From: Pseudoalteromonas rubra
GTDB taxonomy: Bacteria > Pseudomonadota > Gammaproteobacteria > Enterobacterales > Alteromonadaceae
Assembly (NCBI RefSeq): GCF_001482385.1
Contig: NZ_CP013611.1
Location: 1,178,001 to 1,242,000 of the forward strand
DNA: 64,000 nucleotides
Direction of reading: 5' to 3'
Shown here: positions 55,107-64,000 of the stretch, one piece after another
How positions within the stretch are numbered: position 1 is the stretch's first letter
Layout of the letters: each line of letters opens with the position of its first letter
Made by a program: the position numbers and the translations under genes
The notes under the pieces: generated by a model
Database searches by the model: none
Seen by the model: only the letters and a program-made list of their open reading frames with translations
What the model was told of the DNA's origin: nothing

Positions 55107-56120
55107 TTAGCCCTTATGTTTGTTCAATATATAACGCTGTACCGCCTGATTATGCTCTTTTAGAGACTTGGAAAAATAATGGCTTCCGTCACCTTTGGAT
55201 ACAAAATAAAGGTAATCGGTCTGTGCGGGCTGCGTTGCCGCTATAATGGCGTCAAATGACGGCATTGCGATGGGTGTTGGAGGTAAACCTTTAATTCTGT
55301 ACGTATTATAGGGCGTATACTCGCGCAAATGACGACGTTTAATGTCACCGTCAAAACTATCTCCCAGCCCATATATCACTGTTGGATCAGTTTGCAATCG
55401 CATTTTACGGTTCAGACGATTTACAAAAACAGACGCTATCAATGGCCGCTCCTGTGCTTGACCGGTCTCTTTTTCAATGATGGACGCCAGGATCAATGCT
55501 TCATAGGCTGAACTTATGGGCAGATCCTGTGCACGTTGCTGCCAGGCCAAAGCCAGCTGGGTTTGCATACGTTCACTAGCATGCCTGAGCAAGGTGGACG
55601 CTTTATTATAAGCATGATAATGATAGGTCTCGGGATACAGCCAACCTTCCGGGTGAGGGCCCGGAGTACCAAACAAGCCGTCTACATCTTCCCCTACGTT
55701 CGGAACAAAATCCATGTCAGTCAGGTCAAAATCGATAAAAGGGGCCGCTTTGAGGTTTGCCAATACCTGCTTAAAGGTTTGCCCCTCTATAATCGTGAAC
55801 ATAAAATCGGCCTGTGCACCGGTGGATAACTTTGACAGCGCGCCCAGCACGCTCAAGCCTTGTAATTCATATACACCCGCTTTAACGTTAACCCGCTCAG
55901 GGAACAATTTCCCGTAAACTTGGTAAGGCAGGCAACGCTCAATCCAGTGCACTTCTTGCCAGCGCTGACAAATTGCCGCAAAAGTATCACCCCGTTTAAC
56001 CTCAAAATAGCGAGTATCACTCAGCAAAGGCGCATCGCGAACTTGCGACACATACTGTGCGCCTGTCAGCATAACAACGACCAAGCCAGACAACAAAAGT
56101 AAAATCAGTTTTCTCATCAT
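55107..56120 (-). CDS. mltG: Endolytic murein transglycosylase MltG
   Basis: The 337-residue protein has an N-terminal membrane anchor (LILLLLSGLVVVMLTGAQYV), a LysM-like region (FEVKRGDTFAAICQRW) and the YceG catalytic domain. The catalytic Glu is in LASIIEKETG (Glu216), followed by QTDPTVIYGLGDSFDG, EYTPYNTYRIKGLPPTPIAMPS and the closing YLYFVSKGDGSHYFSKS. It cleaves nascent peptidoglycan strands at the inner membrane. Its start overlaps the pabC stop (ATGA). tmk and holB, which usually follow, are absent here. Confidence 0.95.
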   Translation of the reverse strand: MMRKLILLLLSGLVVVMLTGAQYVSQVRDAPLLSDTRYFEVKRGDTFAAICQRWQEVHWIERCLPYQVYGKLFPERVNVKAGVYELQGLSVLGALSKLSTGAQADFMFTIIEGQTFKQVLANLKAAPFIDFDLTDMDFVPNVGEDVDGLFGTPGPHPEGWLYPETYHYHAYNKASTLLRHASERMQTQLALAWQQRAQDLPISSAYEALILASIIEKETGQAQERPLIASVFVNRLNRKMRLQTDPTVIYGLGDSFDGDIKRRHLREYTPYNTYRIKGLPPTPIAMPSFDAIIAATQPAQTDYLYFVSKGDGSHYFSKSLKEHNQAVQRYILNKHKG

Positions 56121-56887
56121 GCTTTAACAACAAGCTCCGCAGCCAATGCCTGTGCCTGACTCAGACTAAATTGCCGATGCGCTATCTGACGCACTGGTAC
56201 AAGGCCCATCAGGCTGTTACACAGATAAACAGCATCCGCTGCACATACAGAAGTTAAGTCCAACGTAGCCGTTTTTATGGTGTTATGCTGTTGCAGGCTT
56301 GAGAGAAACACGCCCTGGATCCCACAACGAGACAAATCCGGGGTATACCAACGCTTATCTTTACAGATCAGAATATTAGCGGCGGAGCTTTCAATCACCT
56401 CCCCCTGTAAATCCATGACCAATACGTCATCAGCGTGTTTGGTTGCGGCATTTTGCTTAATGAGGACCTGTTCAAGGCGATTCAGTGTTTTTAACCCGGC
56501 TAACAAAGGTTGGTGGCCCAGGCGAACATCAGACAAGGCAAGACACACGCCGTTTTCACGCCAATCGGCATAGTGAGCAGGATAAACCGATGAAGAGACC
56601 AAAGTAGTTGGTCTTGGTTCGTCAGGTAATCCGTAGCCTCTGCCGCCCTCGCCTCGGGTGATCACCACCTTAAGCACCCCATCATTTAGCTTCGTCGCAA
56701 CGCTTTCGCAGTGTTCTGACAACGCACTCAGATCAAGCGCCGGGAAATACAACGCGTTTGCACACCGCTCCAGACGTTGTAAGTGTCCTTCCCACCTGTC
56801 CAGCTTGCCTTCATACACTCTGACCGTTGTAAAAAAACCATCGCCGTAATTTAATCCCCGATCCCGGCTGTATACCTGCTGCATCAC
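56117..56887 (-). CDS. pabC: Aminodeoxychorismate lyase PabC
   Basis: This 256-residue protein belongs to the class IV aminotransferase fold. It has RGLNYGDGFFTTVRVYEGKL at the N-terminus, the PLP Lys in GLKTLNRLEQVL, DVLVMDLQGEVIESSAANI and GIQGVFLSSL. It converts 4-amino-4-deoxychorismate to p-aminobenzoate for folate synthesis. It is separated from fabF by a strong terminator, so it has its own promoter, and it overlaps mltG by 4 bp. Confidence 0.94.
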   Translation of the reverse strand: MMQQVYSRDRGLNYGDGFFTTVRVYEGKLDRWEGHLQRLERCANALYFPALDLSALSEHCESVATKLNDGVLKVVITRGEGGRGYGLPDEPRPTTLVSSSVYPAHYADWRENGVCLALSDVRLGHQPLLAGLKTLNRLEQVLIKQNAATKHADDVLVMDLQGEVIESSAANILICKDKRWYTPDLSRCGIQGVFLSSLQQHNTIKTATLDLTSVCAADAVYLCNSLMGLVPVRQIAHRQFSLSQAQALAAELVVKA

Positions 56888-56954
56888 TCTTTACCACCTC
56901 AAAAATATTAGCCCAACTGTACCATATTCATTGTTGAGACAACGTCAAAAAGGC

Positions 56955-56980
56955 ATAAAAAAACCCGGCTCTGCCGGGCT
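56955..56980 (-). terminator. Terminator of the fatty acid synthesis cluster
   Basis: On the minus strand GCCCGGC, loop AGA, GCCGGGTTTTTTT follows the fabF stop. Confidence 0.92.
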
Positions 56981-56998
56981 TTTATGATTTATCTACTA

Positions 56999-58237
56999 TC
57001 AGACTTTCTTAAATAGCAAAGAGCCATTTGTTCCGCCGAACCCAAATGAGTTACATAGCGCATAGTCCAACTTGGCATCACGTGCAGTATGTGGCACATA
57101 ATCTAAGTCACACCCTTCGTCTGGGTTGTCCAGGTTAATAGTCGGTGTCACTTTTTGGTGCTGTAGTGATAAAATACTGATAATAGACTCTACAGAGCCT
57201 GCAGCCCCCAACAAATGACCCATCATTGATTTAGACGAGCTCACCATCACATCTTTTGCAGCATCACCGAACACAGACTTAACCGCAGAGGTTTCAGCTT
57301 TGTCACCCGCTGACGTAGACGTACCATGTGCATTGATGTAGCCAACTTGCTGAGCATTGACACCCGCGTCTTGTAAGGCATTTTCCATCGCCAATGCAGC
57401 ACCAGCACCGTCTTCAGGCGGCGATGTCATATGGTATGCATCACCACTCATGCCAAAACCAACCAGTTCTGCATAAATCTTAGCGCCACGCGCCTTAGCA
57501 TGTTCATACTCTTCCAGTACAATCACACCTGCACCATCAGCCAGCACAAAACCGTCACGATCTTTATCCCAGGGGCGAGACGCGGCTTGTGGGTCGTCAT
57601 TACGTGTAGACAGAGCGCGGGCTGCGCTAAAACCACTCATACCAATTGGCGTTGATGCTTTCTCGGCACCACCGGCAACCATGGCATCTGCATCACCGTA
57701 GGCAATCATACGCGCCGCATGACCAATATTATGCAGACCTGTCGTACATGCCGTAACGATAGAGATATTAGGACCTCTAAGACCGTGCATAATCGACAAA
57801 TGACCCGATATCATATTGATAATGGTCGAAGGTACATAAAATGGAGACAGCTTTCGTGGACCACTGTTAAGCAACTTAACATGGTTCTCTTCAATCAGTG
57901 TCAGGCCCCCGATCCCAGAACCCACAGCAACACCAACACGATTGGCATTGTCTTCTGTGATTTCCAATCCGGAATCTTTAAGCGCCTGTACGCCCGCAGC
58001 AACACCGTACTGAATGAACAAGTCCATTTTCTTGGCGTCTTTCTTTGACATGAATTGAGTCTCGTCAAAATCATTGACCAGACCCGCAAATTTAGTACCG
58101 AACTGAGTAGTGTCAAAGTGCGTGATATTGCGAATACCACTTCGGCCTTCTAACAAGCCCTGCCAGGTTGACTCAACGTCATTACCTAACGGCGTCAACA
58201 TACCTAAGCCAGTTACTACGACTCGACGTTTAGCCAC
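56999..58237 (-). CDS. fabF: Beta-ketoacyl-ACP synthase II FabF
   Basis: The protein has 412 residues from GTG 58237 (GGAGGAA directly upstream). The Cys-His-His catalytic triad is visible: [23 protein letters not shown] and [11 protein letters not shown]. Family blocks [17 protein letters not shown] and [15 protein letters not shown] mark the ends. It elongates acyl-ACP and is needed for cis-vaccenate synthesis. It lies 84 bp after acpP. Confidence 0.97.
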   Translation of the reverse strand: MAKRRVVVTGLGMLTPLGNDVESTWQGLLEGRSGIRNITHFDTTQFGTKFAGLVNDFDETQFMSKKDAKKMDLFIQYGVAAGVQALKDSGLEITEDNANRVGVAVGSGIGGLTLIEENHVKLLNSGPRKLSPFYVPSTIINMISGHLSIMHGLRGPNISIVTACTTGLHNIGHAARMIAYGDADAMVAGGAEKASTPIGMSGFSAARALSTRNDDPQAASRPWDKDRDGFVLADGAGVIVLEEYEHAKARGAKIYAELVGFGMSGDAYHMTSPPEDGAGAALAMENALQDAGVNAQQVGYINAHGTSTSAGDKAETSAVKSVFGDAAKDVMVSSSKSMMGHLLGAAGSVESIISILSLQHQKVTPTINLDNPDEGCDLDYVPHTARDAKLDYALCNSFGFGGTNGSLLFKKV

Positions 58238-58321
58238 GGTTTCCTCCAAAAGGGATTTTCGAAATGATGGGGGGTATAAAGAATCAGGGCAGCGAACGCT
58301 GCCCCAATTTAAAGCCGTTAA

Positions 58322-58558
58322 TTACTCAGCGTGAGCAGTAACGTAGTCGATCGCTGCCTGAACAGTAGTGATTTTCTCAGCTTCTTCGTCAGGAATCTCA
58401 GTGTCGAACTCTTCTTCAAGAGCCATTACCAGCTCAACAGTGTCAAGAGAATCAGCACCCAGATCGTCTACGAAAGACGCTTCTGATTTTACTTCTTCTT
58501 CTTTAACACCTAGTTGCTCAACGATGATTTTTTTTACGCGTTCTTGGATGTCGCTCAT
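58322..58558 (-). CDS. acpP: Acyl carrier protein AcpP
   Basis: This 78-residue acidic protein opens [18 protein letters not shown] and carries the phosphopantetheine Ser37 in [19 protein letters not shown]. It holds growing acyl chains. A good -35/-10 pair lies about 50-80 bp upstream, so it has its own promoter within the cluster, as in E. coli. Confidence 0.98.
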   Translation of the reverse strand: MSDIQERVKKIIVEQLGVKEEEVKSEASFVDDLGADSLDTVELVMALEEEFDTEIPDEEAEKITTVQAAIDYVTAHAE

Positions 58559-58608
58559 TCTTCTTTCCTTTATTTAAACGCTATCGCGTTAATTTCAGAT
58601 TGCGGCGT

Positions 58609-58637
58609 AGTTTACGGCGCATCATACTGTGATTCAA
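58609..58637 (-). promoter_or_regulatory. Predicted sigma70 promoter of acpP
   Basis: On the minus strand TTGAAT (58632-58637) and TAAACT (58609-58614) are exactly 17 bp apart, about 50 bp before the acpP ATG. A 7-bp inverted repeat TTGACCA/TGGTCAA with 13-bp spacer (58641-58667) lies directly upstream of the -35. Confidence 0.6.
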
Positions 58638-58767
58638 GGATTGACCATGACTTTTTTTTCTGGTCAAACCTGTTACTAAATATTTTTTACTTTTATCGCC
58701 TATTTTACTAGCAATTTCAAGTAAGATTGCAGCAAGATCACAAAAACTTCAATCTCGCTGACAATTG

Positions 58768-59514
58768 TTACACCATGTACATAGCGCCGTTTACGTGTAA
58801 AGTTTCGCCTGAAACATAAGCACCAGCGTCTGATGCGAGGTAAACAGCTGCTGCTGCGATCTCTTCTGGCTTACCAAGACGTCCTGCCGGCACGTTCGCG
58901 AGTGTTGCCGCTTTTTGCTCGTCAGTTAGCTCATCAGTCATGTCAGTTTGGATAAAACCAGGTGCGATCACATTCACAGTAATACCCCGTGATGCGACTT
59001 CACGAGCCATCGATTTCGAGAAACCAATAACACCCGCTTTCGCAGCGGCGTAGTTTGCCTGACCTGCGTTGCCCATAGTGCCCACTACTGAGCCGATATT
59101 GATGATACGACCCGATTTTTTCTTCATCATAGGACGCAAAACAGCCTTAGACAATCGGAAAATTGAGCTCAGATTGGTATCAAGAATCTCATCCCACTCT
59201 TGATCTTTCATCCGCATCAATAGGTTATCACGGGTAATGCCGGCATTGTTTACCAGCACATCTACATCACCCAAGTCTTGTTTAATCGCCTGTAGTGTTG
59301 CTTCAATTGAATCTGCATCGGTTACATTTAGTTTGTAGCCTTTACCATTATCACCCAGGTACTCAGAGATTCTGTCTGCACCTGACTCACTTGTTGCAGT
59401 ACCAGCTACTTTTGCACCCTGTGCAACCATCGCGTTCGCGATTGCTTTACCAATGCCTCGGCTTGCGCCCGTGACAAGTACAACTTTACCTGTCAAATCA
59501 AATAAGTTTGTCAT
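58768..59514 (-). CDS. fabG: 3-oxoacyl-ACP reductase FabG
   Basis: The protein has 248 residues from ATG 59514. Short-chain dehydrogenase motifs are complete: VLVTGASRGIGKAIA (cofactor loop), NNAG in VLVNNAGITRDNLLMRM, the catalytic Ser in NIGSVVGTMG, YAAAKAG (Tyr and Lys), and GFIQTDMTDEL. It reduces beta-ketoacyl-ACP with NADPH. An upstream TTG at 59529 is a poorer start. Confidence 0.97.
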   Translation of the reverse strand: MTNLFDLTGKVVLVTGASRGIGKAIANAMVAQGAKVAGTATSESGADRISEYLGDNGKGYKLNVTDADSIEATLQAIKQDLGDVDVLVNNAGITRDNLLMRMKDQEWDEILDTNLSSIFRLSKAVLRPMMKKKSGRIINIGSVVGTMGNAGQANYAAAKAGVIGFSKSMAREVASRGITVNVIAPGFIQTDMTDELTDEQKAATLANVPAGRLGKPEEIAAAAVYLASDAGAYVSGETLHVNGAMYMV

Positions 59515-59529
59515 ATATAATTCCGTCAA

Positions 59530-60456
59530 TTACTTTGCAGACGTGATTGCGGCCGCATCATTGACGGCGCTGCACGCTACAGATTTATCAATTCGCTTGG
59601 CCAGACCGGTCAGTACTTTACCTGGACCAAATTCGTAAGCCTGTGTGATCCCTTCTTTCGCCAATTGCTGAACAGTCTCGGTCCAACGAACCGGGCTGTA
59701 TAACTGACGAACAAGTGCATCTTTAATTGCTTCACCACTTTGCTGCTGCGCAACATCAACATTATTGATGACAGGGAATGTCGGCGCCGAGAACTCAATC
59801 TCTGCCAGATCTGCAGCCAGTTGCTCTGCAGCCGGCTTCATCAGCGCACAGTGAGAAGGCACGCTTACAGCCAATGGCAATGCGCGTTTAGCGCCCGCTT
59901 CTTTACAAGCAACAGATGCACGCTCAACCGCTTCTTTATGGCCGGCAATGACCACCTGACCCGGTGAATTATAGTTAACCGGGGCTACCACTTGCTGATC
60001 AGCCTGCTCTTCACAGATTGTCGCAATGACATCATCGTCCAGACCAATAATTGCCGCCATAGAACCCGTACCTGCCGGTACTGCCTGCTGCATGTACAGG
60101 CCGCGTTTTTCTACCAACTTAACTGCCGTGGCCAGATCAAGCACACCTGCACACACCAGCGCTGAATATTCACCCAGGCTGTGACCAGCCAATACCAGCT
60201 CAGCGTCGACCTGTTCAGTCTGCCACTGGCGGAAAATCGCGACACTGGCAGTCAACAATGCCGGCTGAGTGCGATGTGTTTCGTTCAATTCGCTTTCAGG
60301 ACCATCAACGACTAATTTAGCTAAGTCGTAACCCAGTGCCGCAGAGGCTTCTGCAAACGTGTCCTGAACAACCTGAGAAGTTTCTAATAATTCCGCCAGC
60401 ATACCAACGCTCTGAGAGCCCTGGCCTGGGAATAGTAAAGCAATCTTTTGTGACAT
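59530..60456 (-). CDS. fabD: Malonyl-CoA:ACP transacylase FabD
   Basis: The 308-residue protein has LLFPGQGSQSVGM at the N-terminus, the catalytic Ser in LAGHSLGEYSALVCAG and the catalytic His in VPSHCALMKPAAEQL. It loads malonyl groups on ACP. fabD directly follows plsX with no fabH between them. Confidence 0.97.
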   Translation of the reverse strand: MSQKIALLFPGQGSQSVGMLAELLETSQVVQDTFAEASAALGYDLAKLVVDGPESELNETHRTQPALLTASVAIFRQWQTEQVDAELVLAGHSLGEYSALVCAGVLDLATAVKLVEKRGLYMQQAVPAGTGSMAAIIGLDDDVIATICEEQADQQVVAPVNYNSPGQVVIAGHKEAVERASVACKEAGAKRALPLAVSVPSHCALMKPAAEQLAADLAEIEFSAPTFPVINNVDVAQQQSGEAIKDALVRQLYSPVRWTETVQQLAKEGITQAYEFGPGKVLTGLAKRIDKSVACSAVNDAAAITSAK

Positions 60457-60515
60457 AGTGTGCTCTTTTGATTTCTATATCCTGCCGTTTCCTTAGCAAC
60501 ACTATTTGGATGAAA

Positions 60516-61559
60516 CTAGGATCTGGCAGATGTCTCTTCAATCGGCGCCATTTCTTCAAAGGTCGCCTGGATCTTATCTGGAATACGTCTGTCGATCTCT
60601 CTGGCCGCTTCTTCGATAGCAGCCATAAATGCCTTCTTCGACGCATTTCCGTGACTTTTCACTACAATACCGCGCAATCCTACCAGACTTGCGCCATTAT
60701 ACTGGTCGGGGTTCACACGTTTATACAGTTTTTTTATGACGGGTCTAAGTAAAAATGCCAGACAGCGGTAAAAAAGGTGCTTTTTCAACGCTTTTGTAAA
60801 CCTAAACATGATAAGTTTGGCAATTCCTTCACAGGTTTTCAATGCGACATTGCCAACAAACCCTTCACAGACAATGACGTCTGACTTACCCGAAAATATA
60901 TCACTGCCTTCACAATAACCCTGATAGTTAATGACTGGACAGTCCTGCATTAATTTAGCAGCTTGCTTGATACCATCATGCCCTTTGATATCTTCCAGTC
61001 CAATGTTGAGCAAATGTACCTTGGGTCTGTCCAGTTTAAGCGCCGCACCCGCAACAATGGATCCCATAATTGAGAACTGTAATAAAGTTTCAGGATCACA
61101 CTGAACATTAGCACCTAAGTCTAACAGGTATACGGGTTGTTTCTTTTCTGTGGGTACAGACGTAATAAGAGCTGGTCGTTTGATGCCCGGTAGCATCTTC
61201 AATACATAATGGGCCATGCTGAGTAGTGCACCTGTATTACCCGAGCTCACGCAAGCTTGTGCTTGTCCGGCTTTCACAAGATCCAGTGCAACGCGCATAG
61301 AAGAGTTGCGTTTGTTACGCAGCGCCTGAGCAGGTTCGCAAGTATTGGTGACGACTTCATCACAGTGTTTGATGATTAAACGTGGATGAGACAGCGCATT
61401 GGCTTTTTCCAGTGCACTTTCAAGAACTGTACGGTTGCCACATAGCAACAGTATCAAACGGGGATGTTTTTCTACCGCTTCGATTGCGGCGGGTATTGAT
61501 GAACGGGGGCCGTAATCGCCCCCCATCATATCTAACGCTATGGTTAGATCAGCGTGCAT
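60516..61559 (-). CDS. plsX: Phosphate acyltransferase PlsX
   Basis: The 347-residue protein has the PlsX signatures [72 protein letters not shown] and [19 protein letters not shown]. It makes acyl-phosphate from acyl-ACP for phospholipid synthesis. It follows rpmF by 11 bp, the classical arrangement. Confidence 0.96.
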   Translation of the reverse strand: MHADLTIALDMMGGDYGPRSSIPAAIEAVEKHPRLILLLCGNRTVLESALEKANALSHPRLIIKHCDEVVTNTCEPAQALRNKRNSSMRVALDLVKAGQAQACVSSGNTGALLSMAHYVLKMLPGIKRPALITSVPTEKKQPVYLLDLGANVQCDPETLLQFSIMGSIVAGAALKLDRPKVHLLNIGLEDIKGHDGIKQAAKLMQDCPVINYQGYCEGSDIFSGKSDVIVCEGFVGNVALKTCEGIAKLIMFRFTKALKKHLFYRCLAFLLRPVIKKLYKRVNPDQYNGASLVGLRGIVVKSHGNASKKAFMAAIEEAAREIDRRIPDKIQATFEEMAPIEETSARS

Positions 61560-61570
61560 AAAGTAATCTC

Positions 61571-61741
61571 TTACTTAGAAATTACTTTTTCGCCTTTGTA
61601 GTAACCGTCAGCAGTTACGTGGTGACGACGGTGAGTCTCACCAGAAACTTGATCTACAGTTAGTGTAGGACCGTTAATAGCATCGTGTGAACGACGCATG
61701 CCACGACGTGAACGTGACACTTTACTTTTTTGTACCGCCAT
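61571..61741 (-). CDS. rpmF: 50S ribosomal protein L32
   Basis: The 56-codon frame from ATG 61741 encodes a very basic protein opening [20 protein letters not shown] and ending [11 protein letters not shown], a clear L32. It lacks the four-Cys zinc ribbon seen in some bacteria. It lies between yceD and plsX, as in most gammaproteobacteria. Confidence 0.97.
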   Translation of the reverse strand: MAVQKSKVSRSRRGMRRSHDAINGPTLTVDQVSGETHRRHHVTADGYYKGEKVISK

Positions 61742-61752
61742 TAGCCTATCTC

Positions 61753-62277
61753 CTAAGAATCTTTCTTAAGTTGTTTTAAAATTTCAAATGGATTTGGTTT
61801 GCTCTCTTGTTCTTCTATGTCACCAAAGCTAACTGGCTTATCAGAAAAAGAACAAGATCCTTCTTCATGCTTAGGAACGATGGGGATCGCCAGTATCAAT
61901 TCGTCTTCGACAATTTGCCGGAGATTCATCTCACCTTCTTCATCCAACTCCACAACATCATAGCACTCAGGAAGTTCGTCCGACTCTGCACCTAATCCGA
62001 CTGGCGAATACGCAAAGTCTTGTTCCAAATCCAACCCTAGTTCATCGTTACAACGTTGACACAACACAGTGACTTTGGTCTGTACGCTTCCACGCACTAC
62101 AACCAAACCTTGCTGGTCTGTTTCGCAACGAATAGTTACCGCTATTTCACCTACTTGATCTTGCACAACTTGCTGCAAACGAGGAAGTTCTTCAAGCGCT
62201 ATCACACCGTCATAACTGGCCCGGCGTTGTGCCGCTTTGCAAGGATCAATGGTGATGGGAATTTTCACCTTTTGCAT
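61753..62277 (-). CDS. yceD: YceD family (DUF177) protein
   Basis: The 174-residue acidic protein has [22 protein letters not shown], the central [12 protein letters not shown] (CxxC) and [25 protein letters not shown], all typical of YceD. YceD is linked to 23S rRNA or rpmF-fatty-acid operon expression, but its role is not fully defined. It begins the yceD-rpmF-plsX operon. Confidence 0.94.
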   Translation of the reverse strand: MQKVKIPITIDPCKAAQRRASYDGVIALEELPRLQQVVQDQVGEIAVTIRCETDQQGLVVVRGSVQTKVTVLCQRCNDELGLDLEQDFAYSPVGLGAESDELPECYDVVELDEEGEMNLRQIVEDELILAIPIVPKHEEGSCSFSDKPVSFGDIEEQESKPNPFEILKQLKKDS

Positions 62278-62397
62278 AGGGGCTGCATCATATAGATAGT
62301 TACTGCTTTAGTCAAAGCAAAATTAAACTTTCATATTGTTTTTAGCCGCGTTGTGATTATCCTATGGGAAATTTTCTCAAACGCGGTCCCGGTACTT

Positions 62398-62985
62398 ATG
62401 AAATCACCACTAATCTTAGCCTCCAGCTCACCATTTAGGCAGCAAATTTTGGCAAAATTATGCCTGCAATTTGACAGTTTTTCACCTGACATTGATGAGT
62501 CGGCACACCCACAAGAAACACCAGCCGAACTGGTGGCCCGATTAAGTGAGGCCAAAGCGCAAACAGCGCACCAGTATTATAGCAATGGATTGGTGATCGG
62601 TTCAGATCAGGTGGCTTTATTTAACGACCAGATCCTCGGCAAACCCCATACTGTCGAAAATGCCCATAAGCAGCTTCTACAATTCAGTGGACAGGTCGTG
62701 ACGTTTCTGACCGGGCTCTCTGTTTACCAACTTGAAACACAGCGAGCCATCACGAAAGTCGTACCATTTAAAGTTCACTTTCGGACACTAAGCGAAGCTC
62801 AGATAAAACATTATGTTGCTAAAGAACAACCGCTCAACTGTGCCGGCAGTTTTAAAAGTGAAGGGCTAGGCATTTGTCTATTCGATAAATTGGAAGGAGA
62901 AGATCCCAATACCCTGATTGGCCTTCCCCTGATTGAGCTGACTAAATCACTGGCTGAGTTCGGCGTTGACGTACTCGGACAATAA
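62398..62985 (+). CDS. yceF: Maf family nucleotide pyrophosphatase (YceF type)
   Basis: The protein has 195 residues from ATG 62398. It has the phosphate-binding opening ILASSSPFRQQILAKL, FDSFSPDIDESAHPQETPAELVARLSEAKA and VIGSDQVALFNDQILGKP, which fit the YceF branch that hydrolyses methylated GTP. It is divergent from yceD. Its 3' end overlaps the convergent HAD phosphatase gene by 39 bp. Confidence 0.93.
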   Translation: MKSPLILASSSPFRQQILAKLCLQFDSFSPDIDESAHPQETPAELVARLSEAKAQTAHQYYSNGLVIGSDQVALFNDQILGKPHTVENAHKQLLQFSGQVVTFLTGLSVYQLETQRAITKVVPFKVHFRTLSEAQIKHYVAKEQPLNCAGSFKSEGLGICLFDKLEGEDPNTLIGLPLIELTKSLAEFGVDVLGQ

Positions 62986-63615
62986 AAAGTCACTCAGCTG
63001 CGCATAGTTATGGCACAAGGCCAGTGGTGCATGCTGTTTTAATTGCGTTTCACTGGCTGCGCCTAATGTCACAGCGACAGCCGGTACATTTGCATTGCTG
63101 GCCAGTTGCATATCAATGCCCGTGTCACCGACCATAATTGCATCGCGGGCATCGACTGCAAGCTCGGTTAGGATCTGCTGCAACATATCAGGATCCGGTT
63201 TTGACTTAGCATCATCTGCCGTTTTAGTCAGACAAAAGTAATTGCTCAGTCCACTATGTGCCAGCAAGTTATTTAACCCCACCCTGCTTTTTCCCGTTGC
63301 AACTGCAAGCAACACACCTTGTGCTTTGAGGTCAGCCAACAGTGTTTCAACGCCATCAAACACCGTAAAGGGTGTTGTGTCTTCCTTATATAGTCGTTTA
63401 TAACTCTTTGCCAGCTCTGTGGCCTTGTTTTTTTGTTCGGGAAACAAGGTCGCTACGGCCGTTTCAAGCGACAAACCAATAATGGACTTAGCAGCATCAT
63501 CCGAGATAGGAGGCAGTGCATGATATTGTGCTACCTTATGTAAAGTATTAACAATTTTAGGCACAGTATCCATTACCGTGCCATCCCAATCAAAAATGAC
63601 CAGTTTACGCGCCAT
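62947..63615 (-). CDS. HAD family hydrolase (phosphoglycolate phosphatase-like)
   Basis: The 222-residue protein has all four HAD motifs: IFDWDGTVMDT, the Thr in VATGKS, the Lys in AKSKPDPDML and MVGDTGIDMQLASNA. The cap domain between motif I and II is the small helical subclass IA type. It is coupled to rluC: its ATG lies inside the end of rluC (11-bp overlap). The substrate is unknown. Confidence 0.92.
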   Translation of the reverse strand: MARKLVIFDWDGTVMDTVPKIVNTLHKVAQYHALPPISDDAAKSIIGLSLETAVATLFPEQKNKATELAKSYKRLYKEDTTPFTVFDGVETLLADLKAQGVLLAVATGKSRVGLNNLLAHSGLSNYFCLTKTADDAKSKPDPDMLQQILTELAVDARDAIMVGDTGIDMQLASNANVPAVAVTLGAASETQLKQHAPLALCHNYAQLSDFLLSEYVNAELSQ

Positions 63616-64000
63616 TATTGCCCCTTAGCGTTTTCAGGCAATGTTCCAGCGCTTTATCCAATGGTGCCTCGACGTGCAATGTAGTTTCGTGTTTAGGGTG
63701 AAGAAACCTCAGTTCCCGGGCATGCAGGAATAATCGACCCAGGCCCAACTGCCGCATTTTACTGTCAAACACCTGATCACCATACTTATCATCACAGGCT
63801 ATTGGGTGGCCCTTACATTGAGTGTGCACCCTAATTTGGTGAGTACGACCCGTCACGGGTGATGCCTGGACTAGTGTTGCGCCTTCAAAACGCTCCAGTA
63901 CGCGAAATCGGGTATGAGAGGCTTTGCCCTCTTCATGGTCTACACGTACCACGCGCTCGCCAGATTGCAGCGTATTTTTCCGCAGCGGTTCGGTGACATT
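63605..64000 (-). CDS. rluC: 23S rRNA pseudouridine synthase RluC, C-terminal part
   Basis: Only the last 131 codons are in the window; the gene continues beyond the right edge. The residues have the RluA/RluC-family features EGATLVQASPVTGRTHQIRVH, HPIACDDKYGD and LGRLFLHARELRF, ending TLRGNNGA. The catalytic Asp (GRLD motif) lies outside. RluC isomerises U955, U2504 and U2580 of 23S rRNA. The position next to the HAD, maf, yceD and rpmF genes supports RluC. Confidence 0.9.
   Translation of the reverse strand, partial: NVTEPLRKNTLQSGERVVRVDHEEGKASHTRFRVLERFEGATLVQASPVTGRTHQIRVHTQCKGHPIACDDKYGDQVFDSKMRQLGLGRLFLHARELRFLHPKHETTLHVEAPLDKALEHCLKTLRGNNGA

Noticed and set aside
1..64000. tRNA, rRNA, CRISPR array, prophage, transposase genes
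   Set aside because: Both strands were read and no intact example was recognised. Short RNAs could still be missed by eye.

Overview
The window looks like chromosomal DNA from a marine gammaproteobacterium of the order Alteromonadales, most likely Pseudoalteromonas. This is an inference from gene content and order: a rluC / HAD phosphatase / maf / yceD / rpmF / plsX / fabD / fabG / acpP / fabF / pabC / mltG block, an epmC / ATP-NAD kinase-like / yfcL block, fadIJ, a MoxR-DUF58-BatABCD operon, many c-di-GMP and membrane-bound regulators, and a large TonB receptor. No database search could be run. No rRNA, tRNA, CRISPR array, phage or intact insertion sequence was recognised.

Layout. 1-16 kb is accessory: a giant PKD-repeat lipoprotein that runs off the left edge, an acyltransferase, a secreted choice-of-anchor A protein with a propeller-like C-terminal half, small membrane and secreted proteins, a LysE exporter, a CocE-type hydrolase, an almost gene-free kilobase (12.35-13.34 kb), a degenerate-GGDEF/EAL protein and a LysR regulator. 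16.4-23 kb holds a candidate sRNA, an AbgT transporter, a broken HDOD gene, an Nramp-like transporter, a MITE-like repeat and the epmC block. 23-36.7 kb holds a diguanylate cyclase, fadIJ with a FadR-type operator, the MoxR/Bat operon and an ECF sigma factor with its DUF3379 partner. 37-46 kb holds a Tim44-like protein, two membrane-anchored transcription regulators, a TAP-like hydrolase and two periplasmic binding proteins, one interrupted by an in-frame TGA. 46-52.4 kb is a trans-3-hydroxy-L-proline and prolyl-peptide utilisation cluster: TonB receptor, dehydratase, M24 peptidase and OCD-type reductase. 53-64 kb is housekeeping: a DUF885 lipoprotein, mltG, pabC, the fatty-acid synthesis cluster, rpmF, yceD, maf, a phosphatase and the end of rluC.

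The most unusual observation is a pair of very small genes, 55 and 48 codons, at 41189-41356 and 52845-52991. Each has a good ribosome binding site and is followed by stem-loops. Both encode a Lys-rich leader ending in TP(Q/N)VAGG followed by a short, unrelated tail containing Cys and Thr/Ser. They look like members of a family of double-glycine-leader peptides with no modification enzyme or exporter in the window.

Other points are two decayed genes (a HDOD protein with an internal deletion plus frameshift, and a sugar-binding-like protein with a nonsense codon), an orphan plus-strand terminator with an ACGGA-loop hairpin upstream, and a fatty-acid cluster that lacks fabH between plsX and fabD.
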